Notes under the pieces: generated by a model
What the model was told of the DNA's origin: nothing
The model's input: the letters and a program-made list of their open reading frames with translations, nothing else
Database searches by the model: none
Made by a program: the position numbers and the translations under genes
Assembly (NCBI RefSeq): GCF_042453785.1
Contig: NC_091673.1
Location: 16,339,501-16,403,500 of the forward strand
Direction: 5' to 3'
Length of the DNA stretch: 64,000 nucleotides
Source of the DNA: Malus domestica
Taxonomy: Eukaryota > Streptophyta > Magnoliopsida > Rosales > Rosaceae
Shown here: piece after piece, positions 24,329-39,335 of the stretch
How positions within the stretch are numbered: position 1 is the stretch's first letter
How the letters are laid out: the number at the start of each line of letters is the position of its first letter

Positions 24329-26102
24329 TGTTGGAAATTATATATTATATATGAAATATTGTATAATAATTAAATGAAAAATAGTGTTAACCATATTTCT
24401 TATAAAGGTTATTTTATTTAGGTGCATTCCCTAATGATGTATACTGGCCTCGTTTGGTAGCTCGGACTGTACTGACTATTTCTGTCGGATATAATAGATA
24501 GCCACCAAATAGTACTGACTAAATTAATCGGGCGTTTGGTGCAGTATCAGACTAATGATTGTATTATTTATACTGTGTTTGGTACTGAACCAGATAAGGA
24601 AAGGGAAGAAAAAAAAATTGACAAATCTTTGTTTGTTTGTTGAACTTTTCTCATATTTATACTTATTGAAAATTTGAAAACCACACAAATTTTCAAATAA
24701 CAAAGAAAAATAGTAAATTCCATACATCAAATTCAAAATATTTTCAATAAACTGAGCTGCAAAAAGGGCCAAATTCTAGCCATTAAACCGAGTTGCTAAA
24801 ATGGCCAAATTTTAGCAGCTGACTATGTGCAATGTCGGTGAAGAAGTGGAAAGCTTGGGAGGAGGTGGATGAGTGGGAGGAGGTCTTGGCCGGAGAGGGG
24901 TTGAGATCCGAGAAGGAGCGTCGGAGAGTCTATGGTGGAGGGAGAGGAGGCATGACTGCTGCAAGGGAATGGGACGGAGTCTTGGGGAAGTGGAGTCGGT
25001 CAGGAGAGTAGGACGAAGTCATGTTGAACAAAGAATCGCCACAACGAGAAGCAGATAGAGAATGCTTAAATGCGTCATTGGGGGTGGTCGCATATGAAGG
25101 GTTGTATAGGTCGGAGATCCAGTAATGGAGAAGAGGGAGGGAGATCCTGCGGTAGCAAGAAGAATATGCAAGAAGAGAATAGTCTTGTACTAGGTGGTTG
25201 GATGGAACCTGGTGGTGGTGGTGGTTCATGGTGGTTGGCGGAAGAATTGAGTTTTGGGATTTGTCGGAAGAAGGGGAAAGAACAGAGGGAGGGGAAACGA
25301 AGAAGAAGAAGAACAGAAGGAGAGGAATAACAGAGAGAGGGGAACCTGGGAAGAAGAAGAAAAATGAGAAGATGAATTGGGATTCAAACGAAGAAGAAGA
25401 AGGCGTGAGAAGACTAACCTGAAGCAGAGAGAGCGGCTGTGTCTAGAAAGGAAGGAGAGCATTCGACTAAATTGTACCGTGGTTTTGGAGAGGATAAGCA
25501 AGTGGGTATTTACAGTATAAAGTAGGTGAGCCCGGATTGTTTAATCCAGTGGCTATTTAATACAAATGGACCAAACACCGTACTCCGTATTATTAGTACT
25601 ATCCGGTGTCTTATACGGTGTGCCAAACGAGGCATTATAGATGAAAAGTTATATCTCTTTAATAAGTAGAAATTGGATTCTATATAAACCCATGAAACTA
25701 TTGGTATTAAATGATAGAAAATTAGAGTTAATCTTTACTCTTGAGAAATAAGGTATCCCCACTTTGTTTCTCTCATTCTTAGTTTGTTAAATTCCGAGTC
25801 GTGTCTTGAGAGTACGGAATATATAAAGTTCGTCAGAGTACAAAGATTGAAATGCTTCGACTTTGGATTATAGATTGTTGAATCATGGGAGATGGATGCC
25901 TACCAAACTACAAGCACAAGAGTAGGGGCGAAATTCTATCTTTAGGACATTGCATTTATGCAAGCCTCAATCTTTAAGTTGTTTTTCTAACTTTCTCCCT
26001 AGTTGTTTATATTAATTTCATACATGATGTTGTGAATTTCTTTATGATTATTATTATTGGAATTCTTGTGTTATTTTCGTATTTTCTAATATTGCTCTAA
26101 CA
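24329..26102 (+). repeat. 3' LTR of the 20903-26102 element, with insertion
   Basis: LTR sequence is interrupted between 24445 and 25634 by a DNA transposon that the 5' LTR lacks, so that insertion came after the retrotransposon. Confidence 0.85.
24446..25633. mobile_element. Non-autonomous DNA transposon (PIF/Harbinger-like?), 1188 bp
   Basis: Terminal inverted repeats GGCCTCGTTTGGTA and (reversed) GCCTCGTTTGGCA. Comparison with the empty site in the 5' LTR shows a target of about 3 bp (ACT left, ATT right), which favours PIF/Harbinger; the usual TWA target is not exact. The interior at 24840-25440 is G+A-rich and encodes nothing recognisable. Confidence 0.65.
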
Positions 26103-26280
26103 AGAAATTGCATTAAGTCAAAACTAAACGTCTTCTGGATGCAAGTAGAGAATCTCACAAGGGTATGACCAGCTTAGGATGGGTGCCTCATCAAAATCTA
26201 GTTATGTAACAAAAACCCAGTGGGAAAATGTTCTTAATTGTAGGGAAAGAGTACATTCAGATCAAGTGAGTATACTTCTG

Positions 26281-27381
26281 GATATGGGTGGGATTTTTTG
26301 TCAACTTAATGTACCAACCGAATTACCAACCGTACCACACCAAATTTGTGCCGAAACTTACCAATTGGCAATGATACGGTATTTGTACCAAACCATACAT
26401 TTTCGGTACGGTAGTGGTATTCAAAACCATTACCGGTGATATATCGTACTGAATTGATATTATTAATATTATGTTATATATCGGGCTTCACAAAAAATAA
26501 TGGGACACAAATGCACCCAAACAAAAAAGTTCTAACCAGCCGAAAAGAGAGCATAAAATAATGCGGGGATAATTTTGTTATAAAATAATTTTGTTATTAC
26601 TTTTTTATAATTCGTATCTCACTATTACGTGGAGTATCCACGGGTTTCTTCTAGGCTCTAGCATGGTCTAAGATTATTCATTCAGTCCAAATATATGACT
26701 TTCTTTTTCTTGGGTAGAGTTGTCTGTTTGCACTTGGAATATTGATTACATGGAACATCCACAGGTTTCTTCTAGTATATATAATTATTTATGTAATTAT
26801 TAATAATTATTATTATGTATATTTCATTTATTTTTTTAGTGAATTAGATACCATCTTCTGGTTCTCTTCTCTCATTCCCAGACCTCTGTTTGTTTCCTCG
26901 ATAGAAAAACCTAAGCTTTCTCGCCGTCTCGCAACTTCATATTTTTCTCATCTTGCCGGCGACTTCATCTTCGTTTCTTCCGTTTCTAGCGACTCTCTCT
27001 TCCTAGTCCATCTCATATTCTCTTTCATCAACTTGGGTTATCTTTATCTGCGGGTCCATCTATCAAAGCACAACTTGTGTGCATTGTAGATGATGAATGA
27101 TAGATGATGATTCTTGAATTTAGGTTACAATATATGAGATAACGGCATAAAAATTGAACAAAAACATGTGGGCCTTGAATTGGGTTGAAAATAAAAACCA
27201 ACTTTTGGCAAAAAAAATAGCCCAAAACAAAGTGACAATTACTATTACCATACCATACTAACTGAATTAATTGGTATACCGAAAGTTTGGTATGATCATG
27301 GTAACAGATGTTTCCCTACCAAAAGTTTGGCATGGTAATCGGTACAGAGATTTGGGTGCCGTGACCGCATCAAATCCACCC
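26281..27381. mobile_element. hAT-like non-autonomous element, 1.1 kb
   Basis: A perfect 8-bp duplication, TACTTCTG (26273-26280, 27382-27389), encloses ends with GGGTGGGATTT on the left and AAATCCACCC on the right. Subterminal zones are rich in GGTAC/ACCGTACC-type motifs on both sides. The interior around 26860-27060 resembles a plant 5' UTR (CT-rich), which may be left over from a transposase gene. An 8-bp duplication is diagnostic for hAT. Confidence 0.7.
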
Positions 27382-27389
27382 TACTTCTG

Positions 27390-29262
27390 AGTACTCTCCC
27401 TAAGTTTGACAAAACTTCCAAATGAAAAGTACAAGCATTGCATATGAATAGTTAGTCAAACCATTTACGACTTAGGTTTTCGAGGCTCTTTGACGGACAT
27501 CATCCCCTTTTTCTTGAATGTTCGTCAATTAGGCTGCTAATGTTCTTATTTTGCTGAGTGTGATTTTTGTCAATCTACCGTTGAACGAAATTTGCATCTA
27601 CAGGACCCGTTTGTGCAAACTCGGTCCAACTCTGTCTAAGTGCCTAAACCGACCAAGACTTATGCTTGTGTAAAGGAATCTACCCATTCATCTTTTGATA
27701 CGCCATACTTGTCTGTATAAATTCTGCCCAACTCAACCTGACTTATAGCGGGTCAACCCGGCCCGTAAAACAATATAAATAGGCATTACCCCTTCATTTT
27801 GGATAATCACAAGTTGCCCATTTCTTGCTAATTACCCTAATACCCCAATTTTCAGAAATTTGCATTCTCCCTCTCCCTCTCCCTCTCCGCCTATCTCCGG
27901 TGACCCCCGTCGCTTTTCCGCTGCAACTCAATCCGATCTGTACGCCCACAGTGACCCTCTCTCGTTGGTTCGAGGGTTTTCCAAGGGGTTTGCTTCTTTT
28001 GTCTTTTATTTTTGTTTCCTTTTGATCTTCCTTTTACCTTTCTTGGCCTCCATTTCCCCAAATGGTTTCTCTGAACCCGTTGTCTTTTTTCATAATTTAA
28101 TAATTTATCTATTTCAATTTGTTTAGCTGATTTTCTATGAATTTGATTTGTTGTTGCAGTGACGAGCTGACTTTCTGGAATCCGAAACCCTAATCTCTCT
28201 GAGGTACAAACATTCTTCCGAGCTATAAGATCTAATCCTATCATTACTTTTTGTTGTTTATTCTTATATAATTATTGGGGTTTTGCATATTTTTCATAGG
28301 TACCCATTGTCTGCATATATAACAAGGATTGATATTTCAAGTTAATTTTGGCTCCTTCATCTCCTATTTTTTTTCGTCCTTTCCTTCTTCCGTGAATGCA
28401 TTTGCAACATTCTCCTATCAAAAAGTTCATCTCCTAATTCTTTTTCTTTTTTGTCTTTTCCTTCTTCGTTCCTAATTATTTATTGTCTCAATCGATTAAG
28501 GCTTCTTGCGTAGGCATGGTAATCTGATTAGTGTATTATTTGCCGTGTATGTCTCACTGTCAGCAAGTCGGAATTTGCATATGCATTTCCATGTCCTTTT
28601 TTTGTGTTGCATAGGCCTCCATTGGAGGCTTTCACTGTGTGACCGTGTTGTTAAAATATATATATATAAACGAAACCAGTTTTGGCAAAAAACCGAACCG
28701 ATTGAAACCAAACCCACCCAAGATACAATAACGATAGTAATAAATGGGTTTGGGGCATGGCCACTTCTGACCTAGGCTTGGCTTGCCGCTGCTGATAGCT
28801 TAAGCTTTTGGGCTTCTGGCAGTTGTTGAATGGATGGTGGGAGATTCAAATATGAAATCAGTATCAAACAAACTTTGCTCAAAATTTTCCTTGTTTGAAA
28901 TAAGTGGAATGAAATCTTTGCCTAGTGCCTACATATAGATGTGAAATTACAATCTGTTACAATTCTAGGTCAAATACTATGATAGACGGCATAATTACTC
29001 ATACTCCCTATCCATTCGTGGAGTCTGAAAGTTGGATTAAGTTGGATACCTGTCTGGATTTCAAAGAATTATTGATATTGCAACACCGTAGATATCATGT
29101 AGTTATAATATCAAAGAGGTTATTTCTAAGAATAAAATGAATCATTGGCATGTGCTCTGGTTGTTGTTTTTGCATTGTGTTACTTTGTAACTAGAAAAAA
29201 TAATGTTGGTTCGTAGGTTATCATACTCTTCAATTGCTTGAAAGTACACTACCCTCACCCAC
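27390..29262 (+). promoter_or_regulatory. Promoter and 5' UTR region of the Oberon-like gene
   Basis: A TATA-like ATATAAATAGG lies near 27771-27782. It is followed by a CT-rich leader (CCTCTCCCTCTCC near 27870) and G+C-richer sequence typical of a plant 5' UTR. A donor-like CTGAGGTACAAA near 28200 and an acceptor-like TTCGTAGGTT near 29215 suggest one or more leader introns. The exact exon pattern cannot be set from sequence alone. Confidence 0.45.
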
Positions 29263-31160
29263 ATGTCAGCTGATACAGGAATCATGGAGATCGATTTTGA
29301 TGCTGAAAGTGATAGAACACCAGAGACAAATGAAAATGGTTTTGTTTGTAATCCAGTTGTACCTGATGAGTCTGGGGAAGGTTTGCCTTATGCTCCTGTG
29401 AATTGGCCTAATCCTGGTGATAATTGGCGCTGGAAGGTGGGGAAGAGAGTTTCTGCTGCCGGACACTTTCTGGATAGGTATCTCTATCTTCCAAAGCGTC
29501 TTCGCAATCGTGAACATTCAACTTGTAGGAAATATGGTTTTGCAAGCAAGCTTGCAGTTGAACGATATATCAAAGCAACATTTCCTGGTTTAAATCTTGA
29601 TGACTTTTTTACAAAATTCTCCTGGAGGATCCCTGCACACCAGTCAGCATTGACAAATGGTCAGCCGTAAGCAAATTTGATTTTTATTTTCTATTTTCTC
29701 AACTTTTGTGCTTTTATATCTTTAGGGCATCTTTATATAAATAAAATGATAATATCTTTGTCTGTCTTTGAAATGATCTGGTGTTTGTGTACCTGTGTTT
29801 TCTTTTCCTTTTCATTATCTTTTGTTGGTGATTTGATCCAGAGCAATTTATCTTGGAGACTGGTGGCTAAGCTCTTATTTCTTGACTTATATCTTCAAGA
29901 CACGTGTGTTTGGTTGTTTATTTTCTAATTTGTATTTACTGTAGTGAATGGCTGAACTAATGGTGTCAATTTTGGAAAAAAAAAAATAGTGGGGTATTTA
30001 AATGCTGTTAGATTCTGATCAACATTCCTATACGTTAAAGTTTCATTTTCTATCTACAATCCAAACCGAGTCGTGTTTTTTTTTTATCATGATCTTTTCT
30101 CCGTCTTTATAAGATTCTTGAATTTTTTTATGTATAGCGAACAGCGAGCGAAGTGTATACATCATCAAATTCAAGCTGTCATAACAATATATCTCATTTT
30201 GGTTTTAAAGCTTTTCACAAATAAAAAATAAAATCCATGTTCAAGAATTTACTAATTTAGTTTACTACGCATCTAATATGTTTTTCACTTCTCAACTTAT
30301 TGGAGAACCAATAGCATTACTTTCATGTGGAATTTATGCAGGTAGTGCGAAGTTGAAGCATGTGTCACGTGTTCTACCCCCTGAAGAGTGTGCAGAACCT
30401 GATTACATGTCTGATACTGAGCGTTGTAAAGCCGGAAATAAGAAGTGCAGCAGTCTGTTGGAACAAGCAGAAAGCCCAGTTTTAGCAGTAATGGAGTGTG
30501 ATATTTGCTGCACTGAACCTAAGTTCTGCCGTGATTGCTGTTGCATTCTTTGTTGCAAGTCTGTAAACTCGTCCTGTGCAGGTTATGATTACATTCGATG
30601 CGAAGCATTGATGCATGATGGTAGCATATGTGGGCATGCTGCCCACATTGATTGTGCTCTGCGATGTTACATGGCTGGCACTGTAGGAGGAAGCATTGGC
30701 TTGGATTCTGAATACTATTGCCGGCGCTGTGATGAAAAAACAGATTTGGTTTCACATGTCACAAGGCTTTTACTTGCTTGCGAATCTCTTGATTCTCGGG
30801 ATGATGTTGAGAAGATTTTAAATTTTGGTATCTGCATTTTGCGTGGTTCACAGAAAACCAGTGCAAGGGACCTGCTGAAACGTATTGAAGTGGCCATTGA
30901 AAAGGTAAATATAGTAGCTTCACAGTATTTAGACTCCCACACTTACACTTCCTAAAATTCCGGCAATATAACATTTCTATTTTAAGCAGCTCAAATGTGG
31001 GACTAATCTTGAAGATATTTGGAAAGAGGGAGACAATTTTTCGACAATCTCCACTGGTAATCTTCCTTTTCTAAAATTAAGTAATTATGTTATGATAATT
31101 ACTTGCAACTTTTTGGATGCTGTACAAAAAATAAAATTAGTTAATTTGCACAAGGTTTCA

Positions 31161-31200
<40 letters not shown>

Positions 31201-31641
31201 AAATGTTTTCATTTGCATACAGATGTCTCTCATCATGGGGATACTGTCATGGAACTTACTGGCTTCCAAGAACCCTTGGATGTCAGGGGCTCGCAATTTT
31301 ATTATCGAACTGAAGCTCAAAAACTTGAGGAAGAGATTGATCAGGTTCTCCATGCACTAAGAAGGTCACAGGAAACTGAATTTAAAATGGCGGAGGAATG
31401 CCTTAATGCACAGAAGAACTATCTCTGTAATCTGTATCAGCAACTTGAGAAGGAGAAGTCTGATTTGGTACAGCACGCGTCAACTGACTCGGATGCTTTA
31501 CTGAGTACTGTAATGAGCAGAGTGAAGCAGATTAAAAGCGAAGTCAAAAAGCTTAAGGATATGGAAGAAGTGGCCAACGGATTTGGAAAGACTTCTAGAG
31601 CTGTCCTGAAGGAGCACTTCAGTTTGGCAATTGAGGATTGA
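29263..31641 (+). CDS. Oberon/PHD-like zinc-finger protein with coiled coil, 4 exons
   Basis: Exons are 29263-29666, 30346-30904, 30990-31056 and 31223-31641; GT-AG introns; 1449 nt; 482 aa. The N-terminus has a conserved plant block (LPYAPVNWPNPGDNWRWKVG, then GHFLDRYLYLPKRL). A Cys-rich zinc region lies at about residues 186-263 (CDICC, FCRDCCCILCC, ICGHAAHIDC, YYCRRCDE). Its spacing and His-Cys content resemble the PHD finger of OBERON/VIN3-type nuclear proteins that read histone marks. A helical tail near residues 375-460 (EAQKLEEEIDQVLHALRRSQ and following) is a likely coiled coil for dimerising. The exact subfamily is not certain, and the histone-binding role is inferred. An acceptor three bases earlier for exon 3 would add one Gln. 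The last intron holds a CT microsatellite as its pyrimidine tract. Confidence 0.8.
31164..31199. repeat. CT microsatellite in intron
   Basis: (CT)n of about 36 bp, some 25 bp before the last exon of the zinc-finger gene, where it forms part of the polypyrimidine tract. Confidence 0.9.
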
Positions 31642-32729
31642 AGTAAACCTTACTGGATTATGATGGTTTAATTTCGTTGTTTCATCAACTTTGGTATTGA
31701 ACTGGCTTCTTTATGGTTTGAACCGATTGCGCATTAGATTTTTGTGCAATCGGGGGCTGTCACATTTTTGTGTGAGGGTTTGTAAGCACGAGGGCATCTA
31801 GTAGAATCAGCCCGTGCCTACTGGCAGAAGAAAGGTATGAAGAGGCCGTTGAAGGACTTTCAAGGAACCCTCTTATGTTGTGAATTGTATCCTATGAGCT
31901 CCCAAAGAATCTGCACCTTCTTGCAGTGATTGCGTTGTTTGATGAAACGGTGCATGAGAAGGGTCGTCGCAGATTCTAGTCTGTTTGAAGCATCAGGCAA
32001 GTGCGCTCTCAACCTCCCAATTTCCCCGACTGCGATTTTTTCTTTTCTTTATATGTTTGTGAAGGCGGTTCGGCTGACTGGGGAATCGGAAATTTTGGCA
32101 ACTAGAGAACACTTTGGAGCTGGAGTGCTGCTGCTCTTCGTTCGTGTGAATAGGTTGGTTGCAGATGTAGGCATTTTCATTTCCTGTACAATGTGTGTAC
32201 AATGTGTGCACAATGCACAAATACAGTTTCTTCGGAATGAAATGGACCTTTCAATGCTTGCTTGTTTGGTTTTCCGATTTATACAAAAACTGAAAATTTA
32301 AATAGTCATCAATCGTGGGTTTGTGCTACTTTCGGACGAATGAAGCTAAAGCAACCCCCCAGCTTTCAGTTTTCAATCTCTTGGTACTAGGATTAATAAA
32401 TCAAACGAGAATCAAGGAACGGAAACAAGGACAGCACTGAGCAGTGTCAAAAGGAGTAAACGGGAGTGTGAAAATCGCAACGGCGGAAACACCGCATGCA
32501 AAAGCAAAAGCAAAAGCAATACCAATAACCTAGATCTAAAAGACCAATCCAGATCCAGTACACAATTGCATCATCATTGCTAAAACCAACATTTCTTTCA
32601 TTCAACAAGAACAGCAGCATAAAACAACGGCAGCCTCAAAAGCTCAGTTGCAAAGCTAAATCCAACTTAATTGGAACAACTAAAATTATAGCCCAAACAA
32701 GTAAAAAGATTTAAAAAATACAGAGATAA
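31642..32729. other. 3' regions of two convergent genes
   Basis: This is the 3' UTR side of the plus-strand zinc-finger gene meeting that of the minus-strand HSP20-like gene. An ORF at 31930-32301 has no recognisable content and sits in this spacer. No terminator or RNA gene was seen. Confidence 0.5.
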
Positions 32730-33275
32730 TTACTGTACAAGCACAAGGCGGTTACCCATACCTCCTCTGAAACCCCCACCCCCATTCCCGTCGCCACCGC
32801 CCCAAACCTCTCCGCCACCATCACCCCCGTCCGCATTCTCCACTCCCACATCCTTCGGCACCGTCACGATAAGCTCCCCGTCCACGAAAACCGCGCTGGC
32901 CAACTCGGGTCGAGTCGATTCCGGCAGCCGAAACCTCCACATGTCGAGCTCGAGCTCGTCCATCGTCAATTCCGCCGATCCACTTTCGCGAACCACGATT
33001 TTGGTCACCCCGGGATGGATTTCGATGGTGTGGGCCCTCACGCCGTCGCCGATATTATCGGCTTCGGCGACGAATCGGAAGCAATCGGGATTCTCCTGGA
33101 CCAGAACGTCAGCGTCGGACCGAAAGGGGAGCTCCAGGATCCGGCTGAAGACATGGGGGAGACGGCGGAGCTTCTTATGGGTCAGACCCAAAAGTGCCTG
33201 CGCTTCAGAAAGTGGGTTTCTTGATCTGTATTGGACGGTGATGTTGCGCTTCCTGGGCATGGGGTGGACCTTCAT
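32730..33275 (-). CDS. HSP20-like (alpha-crystallin fold) protein
   Basis: Single-exon reading, 181 aa from the ATG at 33275. The opening MKVHPMPRKRNITVQYRS is followed by QALLGLTHKKLRRLPHVF and a beta-rich region ending LASAVFVDGELIVTVPK. It resembles plant 'HSP20-like chaperone superfamily' proteins such as Arabidopsis At5g02480, which share this start and length. The end is a Gly-rich tail (DGGDGGGEVWGGGDGNGGGG), which is low complexity. The frame stays open upstream to an ATG at 33464 and would add 63 residues with a hydrophobic stretch and a Pro run; the shorter start is preferred because it matches the conserved beginning. It is convergent with the zinc-finger gene. Chaperone activity is not demonstrated for this subgroup. 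Confidence 0.78.
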   Translation of the reverse strand: MKVHPMPRKRNITVQYRSRNPLSEAQALLGLTHKKLRRLPHVFSRILELPFRSDADVLVQENPDCFRFVAEADNIGDGVRAHTIEIHPGVTKIVVRESGSAELTMDELELDMWRFRLPESTRPELASAVFVDGELIVTVPKDVGVENADGGDGGGEVWGGGDGNGGGGFRGGMGNRLVLVQ

Positions 33276-35326
33276 GGTTGGCGGCTTCAGTGGCAGCTGC
33301 TGGGGCGGCGGTGGCGGAGGTAGTGGAGCTGCAGAAGAAATAGAGGGATGCGACAAGACTAATAGAAAGATGAAAGATGCCCTTCTTGTGAAAAAGGCAG
33401 GCCAATCTTGGGTGGGAATCAAAATCCTGATTGGGTTGTTGTTTTTACCAAAAGAAGGAATCATAAAGGATCGGTGGGAAAATTGATTTGGGTATTTTTT
33501 GGGAAAATGCCCTAACCCTAGAAATTGGATTGGATTGGATTGGATTGATATTGAAATGGATTGGATTGGATTGGATTGAATTTTCCCAATTTCTTTCTGA
33601 TAATTTAGAAATTGGGGAGAATGAAAGAAATGTTGGCTGCAATTTGAAAAGGGCGTTAAGGAAAGCTCCCTTTCTGGGTAAGCATAATAGTGGCTAGAGC
33701 GGCCATGGGCAGAATCACAGCAGAATATATAAAAGGCAAGATGGTTTAGGTTTCATCCTTGGACTTTACTATAATTACAATTTTGGCCATATTTTAATTT
33801 TTTGCACCATCGTTTATAGCTACTTTGATGTCAAGGAAATCTTAACACGACAAGGATAAAAAAGGTTATTCCTTGTGTAATTATATAATAATAGAGATAT
33901 ATAGGGTGTAATTTCATAGTAATTGTAAGTCACCTTCCAAGCTCATGTCTTGTGACACAATTTAGGTTGTCCTTTTGAATTCGTTTTCGTTTTATTATGT
34001 GACAACTTTGTCAACGTGTTTTGGGATTTTTTCTGACGTGTTTTCAGTGGCAAACGAGTGATCAACGCATAAAGACATGTCCTTGTGAGAAGAGCAACAC
34101 ATGGAAATGACTGCTTGCTAATATTTCTAGGTTGACGAGCAAGTTAACTAACATGAAATGGGTACATTTTCATATTTCTAACTTTCTAAGAGGAAGGAAG
34201 TAAGGGACATTCCGTTACCAAAAAAGAAAAAGGGACATTCCGTCTCCTATACTCATTTCCTTGAAGTTACACTCCCTCCTCCACCCTTGTCTAATATGGC
34301 ATTTTACAAAACTAACATCGATCGACTTTGCATGAGCTCTTTTATCACAGAATTTAGAATATACAAGAAATTTTAGATGTGTGCATATTCTATCTAGTTA
34401 TACAACAGTAAATTTTTTCTCAGCAGCGTAAAATGATGCTCACCGGTGTAATTATTGTCGATTAAGATAAGTCTGGTTTAGTCTATCTTCTATACAAGTT
34501 TCAAGATTTAAACTCTTCAAAAAAAAAAAAAAAAAAAAAAAACAAAGCGGTGAGCAAAACTGTTAGCATTGTATAAAGTATAAGACAGAGAATGAACGTT
34601 CCCCGACCCTTCGCAGAAGGGGTGACCAACTAAAACAAAACAATTTTAATTTATTATCCCTACAAAATTTTGGATTAAGTGCGCAGATAGAGACAGTGCT
34701 TGCTGTAGTTTTCATATAGCAGTACATGGGGTGCTCGTTGACAAACAACCATTGTCCGTTGAAACTGCTCTAAACCAGCACCTATAGATTTGTTTTTTTT
34801 CTTCTTGTTATTTTTTCAATATCTTTGAAATTAATCCAAAGATTAGAGGGTGATTTTTCCTAACTGGGGACATTTGGTGACCATAAAATTCCAAAATCTG
34901 CTTGCTAGCTTTCAGATTAAGATTTTCACGTTTGGATTGTGGAGCTTCTTTCGTTTTTGAAAAAATACGTCTTTCCAACAGAATGATAAAATGGGAAAAA
35001 TAATACATGCATATCCAAACTAACCACTTATTTTAATATCGCTTGTATTAAAAAAAATAACCGCTTATTGTTGTTGCTCATTGAAGGAGCACTCTGCATC
35101 TTCAAATGCATAACGAGCCCAAATGGAACTTAACTATTGATTCATCAATAATTACACAGCGGTGAAAAGTAAATGACAGTAACTTGCCTGATACTGTGGT
35201 AAATTGAGACCGAGATGCTCTCTTCCTGGAGGGGTCTGACAAACACAAGGCAATTGAAAGGGCAATTTGTACTTCCCTTAAGCTCTCCCCTTTGATCTTC
35301 TCGTATGCTCAACCACATCGACTCTG
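33276..35326. other. Intergenic, promoter side of HSP20-like gene
   Basis: It contains the 5' region of the HSP20-like gene, an (ATTGG)n pentanucleotide repeat, a poly-A run at 34519-34541 and otherwise A+T-rich unique sequence. No further gene is supported. Confidence 0.5.
33524..33577. repeat. ATTGG pentanucleotide microsatellite
   Basis: Two blocks of four ATTGG-type repeats separated by about 14 bp, in the leader region of the HSP20-like gene. Confidence 0.9.
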
Positions 35327-38432
<3,106 letters not shown>

Positions 38433-39335
38433 TGCTTTTTGGGGGCTTCAGATCGTAGAACGTTTCCTCCTTGTAGATACAAATTACAAAGGAAGGCGAG
38501 CCGCATATAAACGACATGTCGTGTGTTCTATAGTTGTATGGTCAGATCGTTGGCAACCTTTTTTTTTTTTTGATAAAGTAAGAAGAGGAAGGTTTGATAA
38601 GTAAGAAACAAGGTTGAAGCATTCGCATAGTTGCAAAGACTGGCATACTTTGATGAAGTTTGCTTCAAAGGTGTATGAGAGAGATTATTGTCAGATATGG
38701 GACTAGGTTTCACCACTACAAACATGGTTTTTCTTCTTGTAAAGACCATTGATAAACTCTATTCTCCGTTTGAGATTACATTTCTTTCTACTTACCAAAA
38801 CATGAACGCGAAATTCATTCAATTCAATCAATCAGAAAACTATCCCAATGATCTGGTCTAATGTTGTTGCTGATGACTAACATTTGATTGATTAACGCTT
38901 ACATGGCCTCTAATATTTACAAATGCTTCCCACGAATTGTATTATCTGGAAATTTGCAGGTCAAATGCAGTATTTTCAGAGGTAAAAACTCTTCAGGTAC
39001 AAGTCGTGTTGAAAAAGATATTTCGTTTGCTAAAAGGCGAATGAAGCCTTTTCATTTAGGACAATTTGAGTTACTAACTATCTACCTGGATTCCTAACGC
39101 CAAACAGAGCCTAGTTTGTTGCTAGTTAATCATAATCAGGAAAGCAACAATTTCCCATATTACATTACACCGTTAGGGAACATATACAGTTCGAGATTAG
39201 ATTAACAATTAAGCTCAACCGGTTCCACAATACAACATAACAAGGGGACATTTTTTCGAAGCTTCTCCCAAGATATGAGGTCCGGATATCTGCTGAGAGA
39301 AAACATTGCACCTCCAATGATGTCCGCTGGGCTCT
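38433..39335. other. Intergenic between two minus-strand genes
   Basis: The left part is the promoter of the six-exon gene; the right part is downstream of the three-exon gene. A poly-T run lies at 38560-38571. No coding sequence or RNA gene is supported. Confidence 0.5.

Larger units (their letters stand above)
20903..26102 (+). mobile_element. LTR retrotransposon, plus orientation, no detectable pol
   Basis: Direct repeats begin TGTTGGAAATTATATATTA and end TATTGCTC.AACA: 20903-21501 (599 bp) and 24329-26102 (599 bp equivalent plus a 1188-bp insertion). The purine-rich tract ATGGGGGAT directly before the right LTR sets plus orientation. Flanks are AGAAG and AGAAA, one mismatch. The 2.8-kb interior shows no gag, protease, RT or integrase motif. 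A primer-binding site expected after 21501 is not evident. It is a non-autonomous or heavily decayed member. Confidence 0.75.

Noticed and set aside
24873-25501. Several overlapping ORFs on both strands
   Set aside because: G+A-rich interior of a non-autonomous DNA transposon with biased composition; none has a domain.
31930-32301. 123-aa ORF after the zinc-finger gene
   Set aside because: Lies in the 3' region with no homology, no splice signals and ordinary non-coding composition.
32941-33486. 181-aa plus-strand ORF
   Set aside because: Antisense shadow of the HSP20-like gene, whose strand has the recognisable protein.
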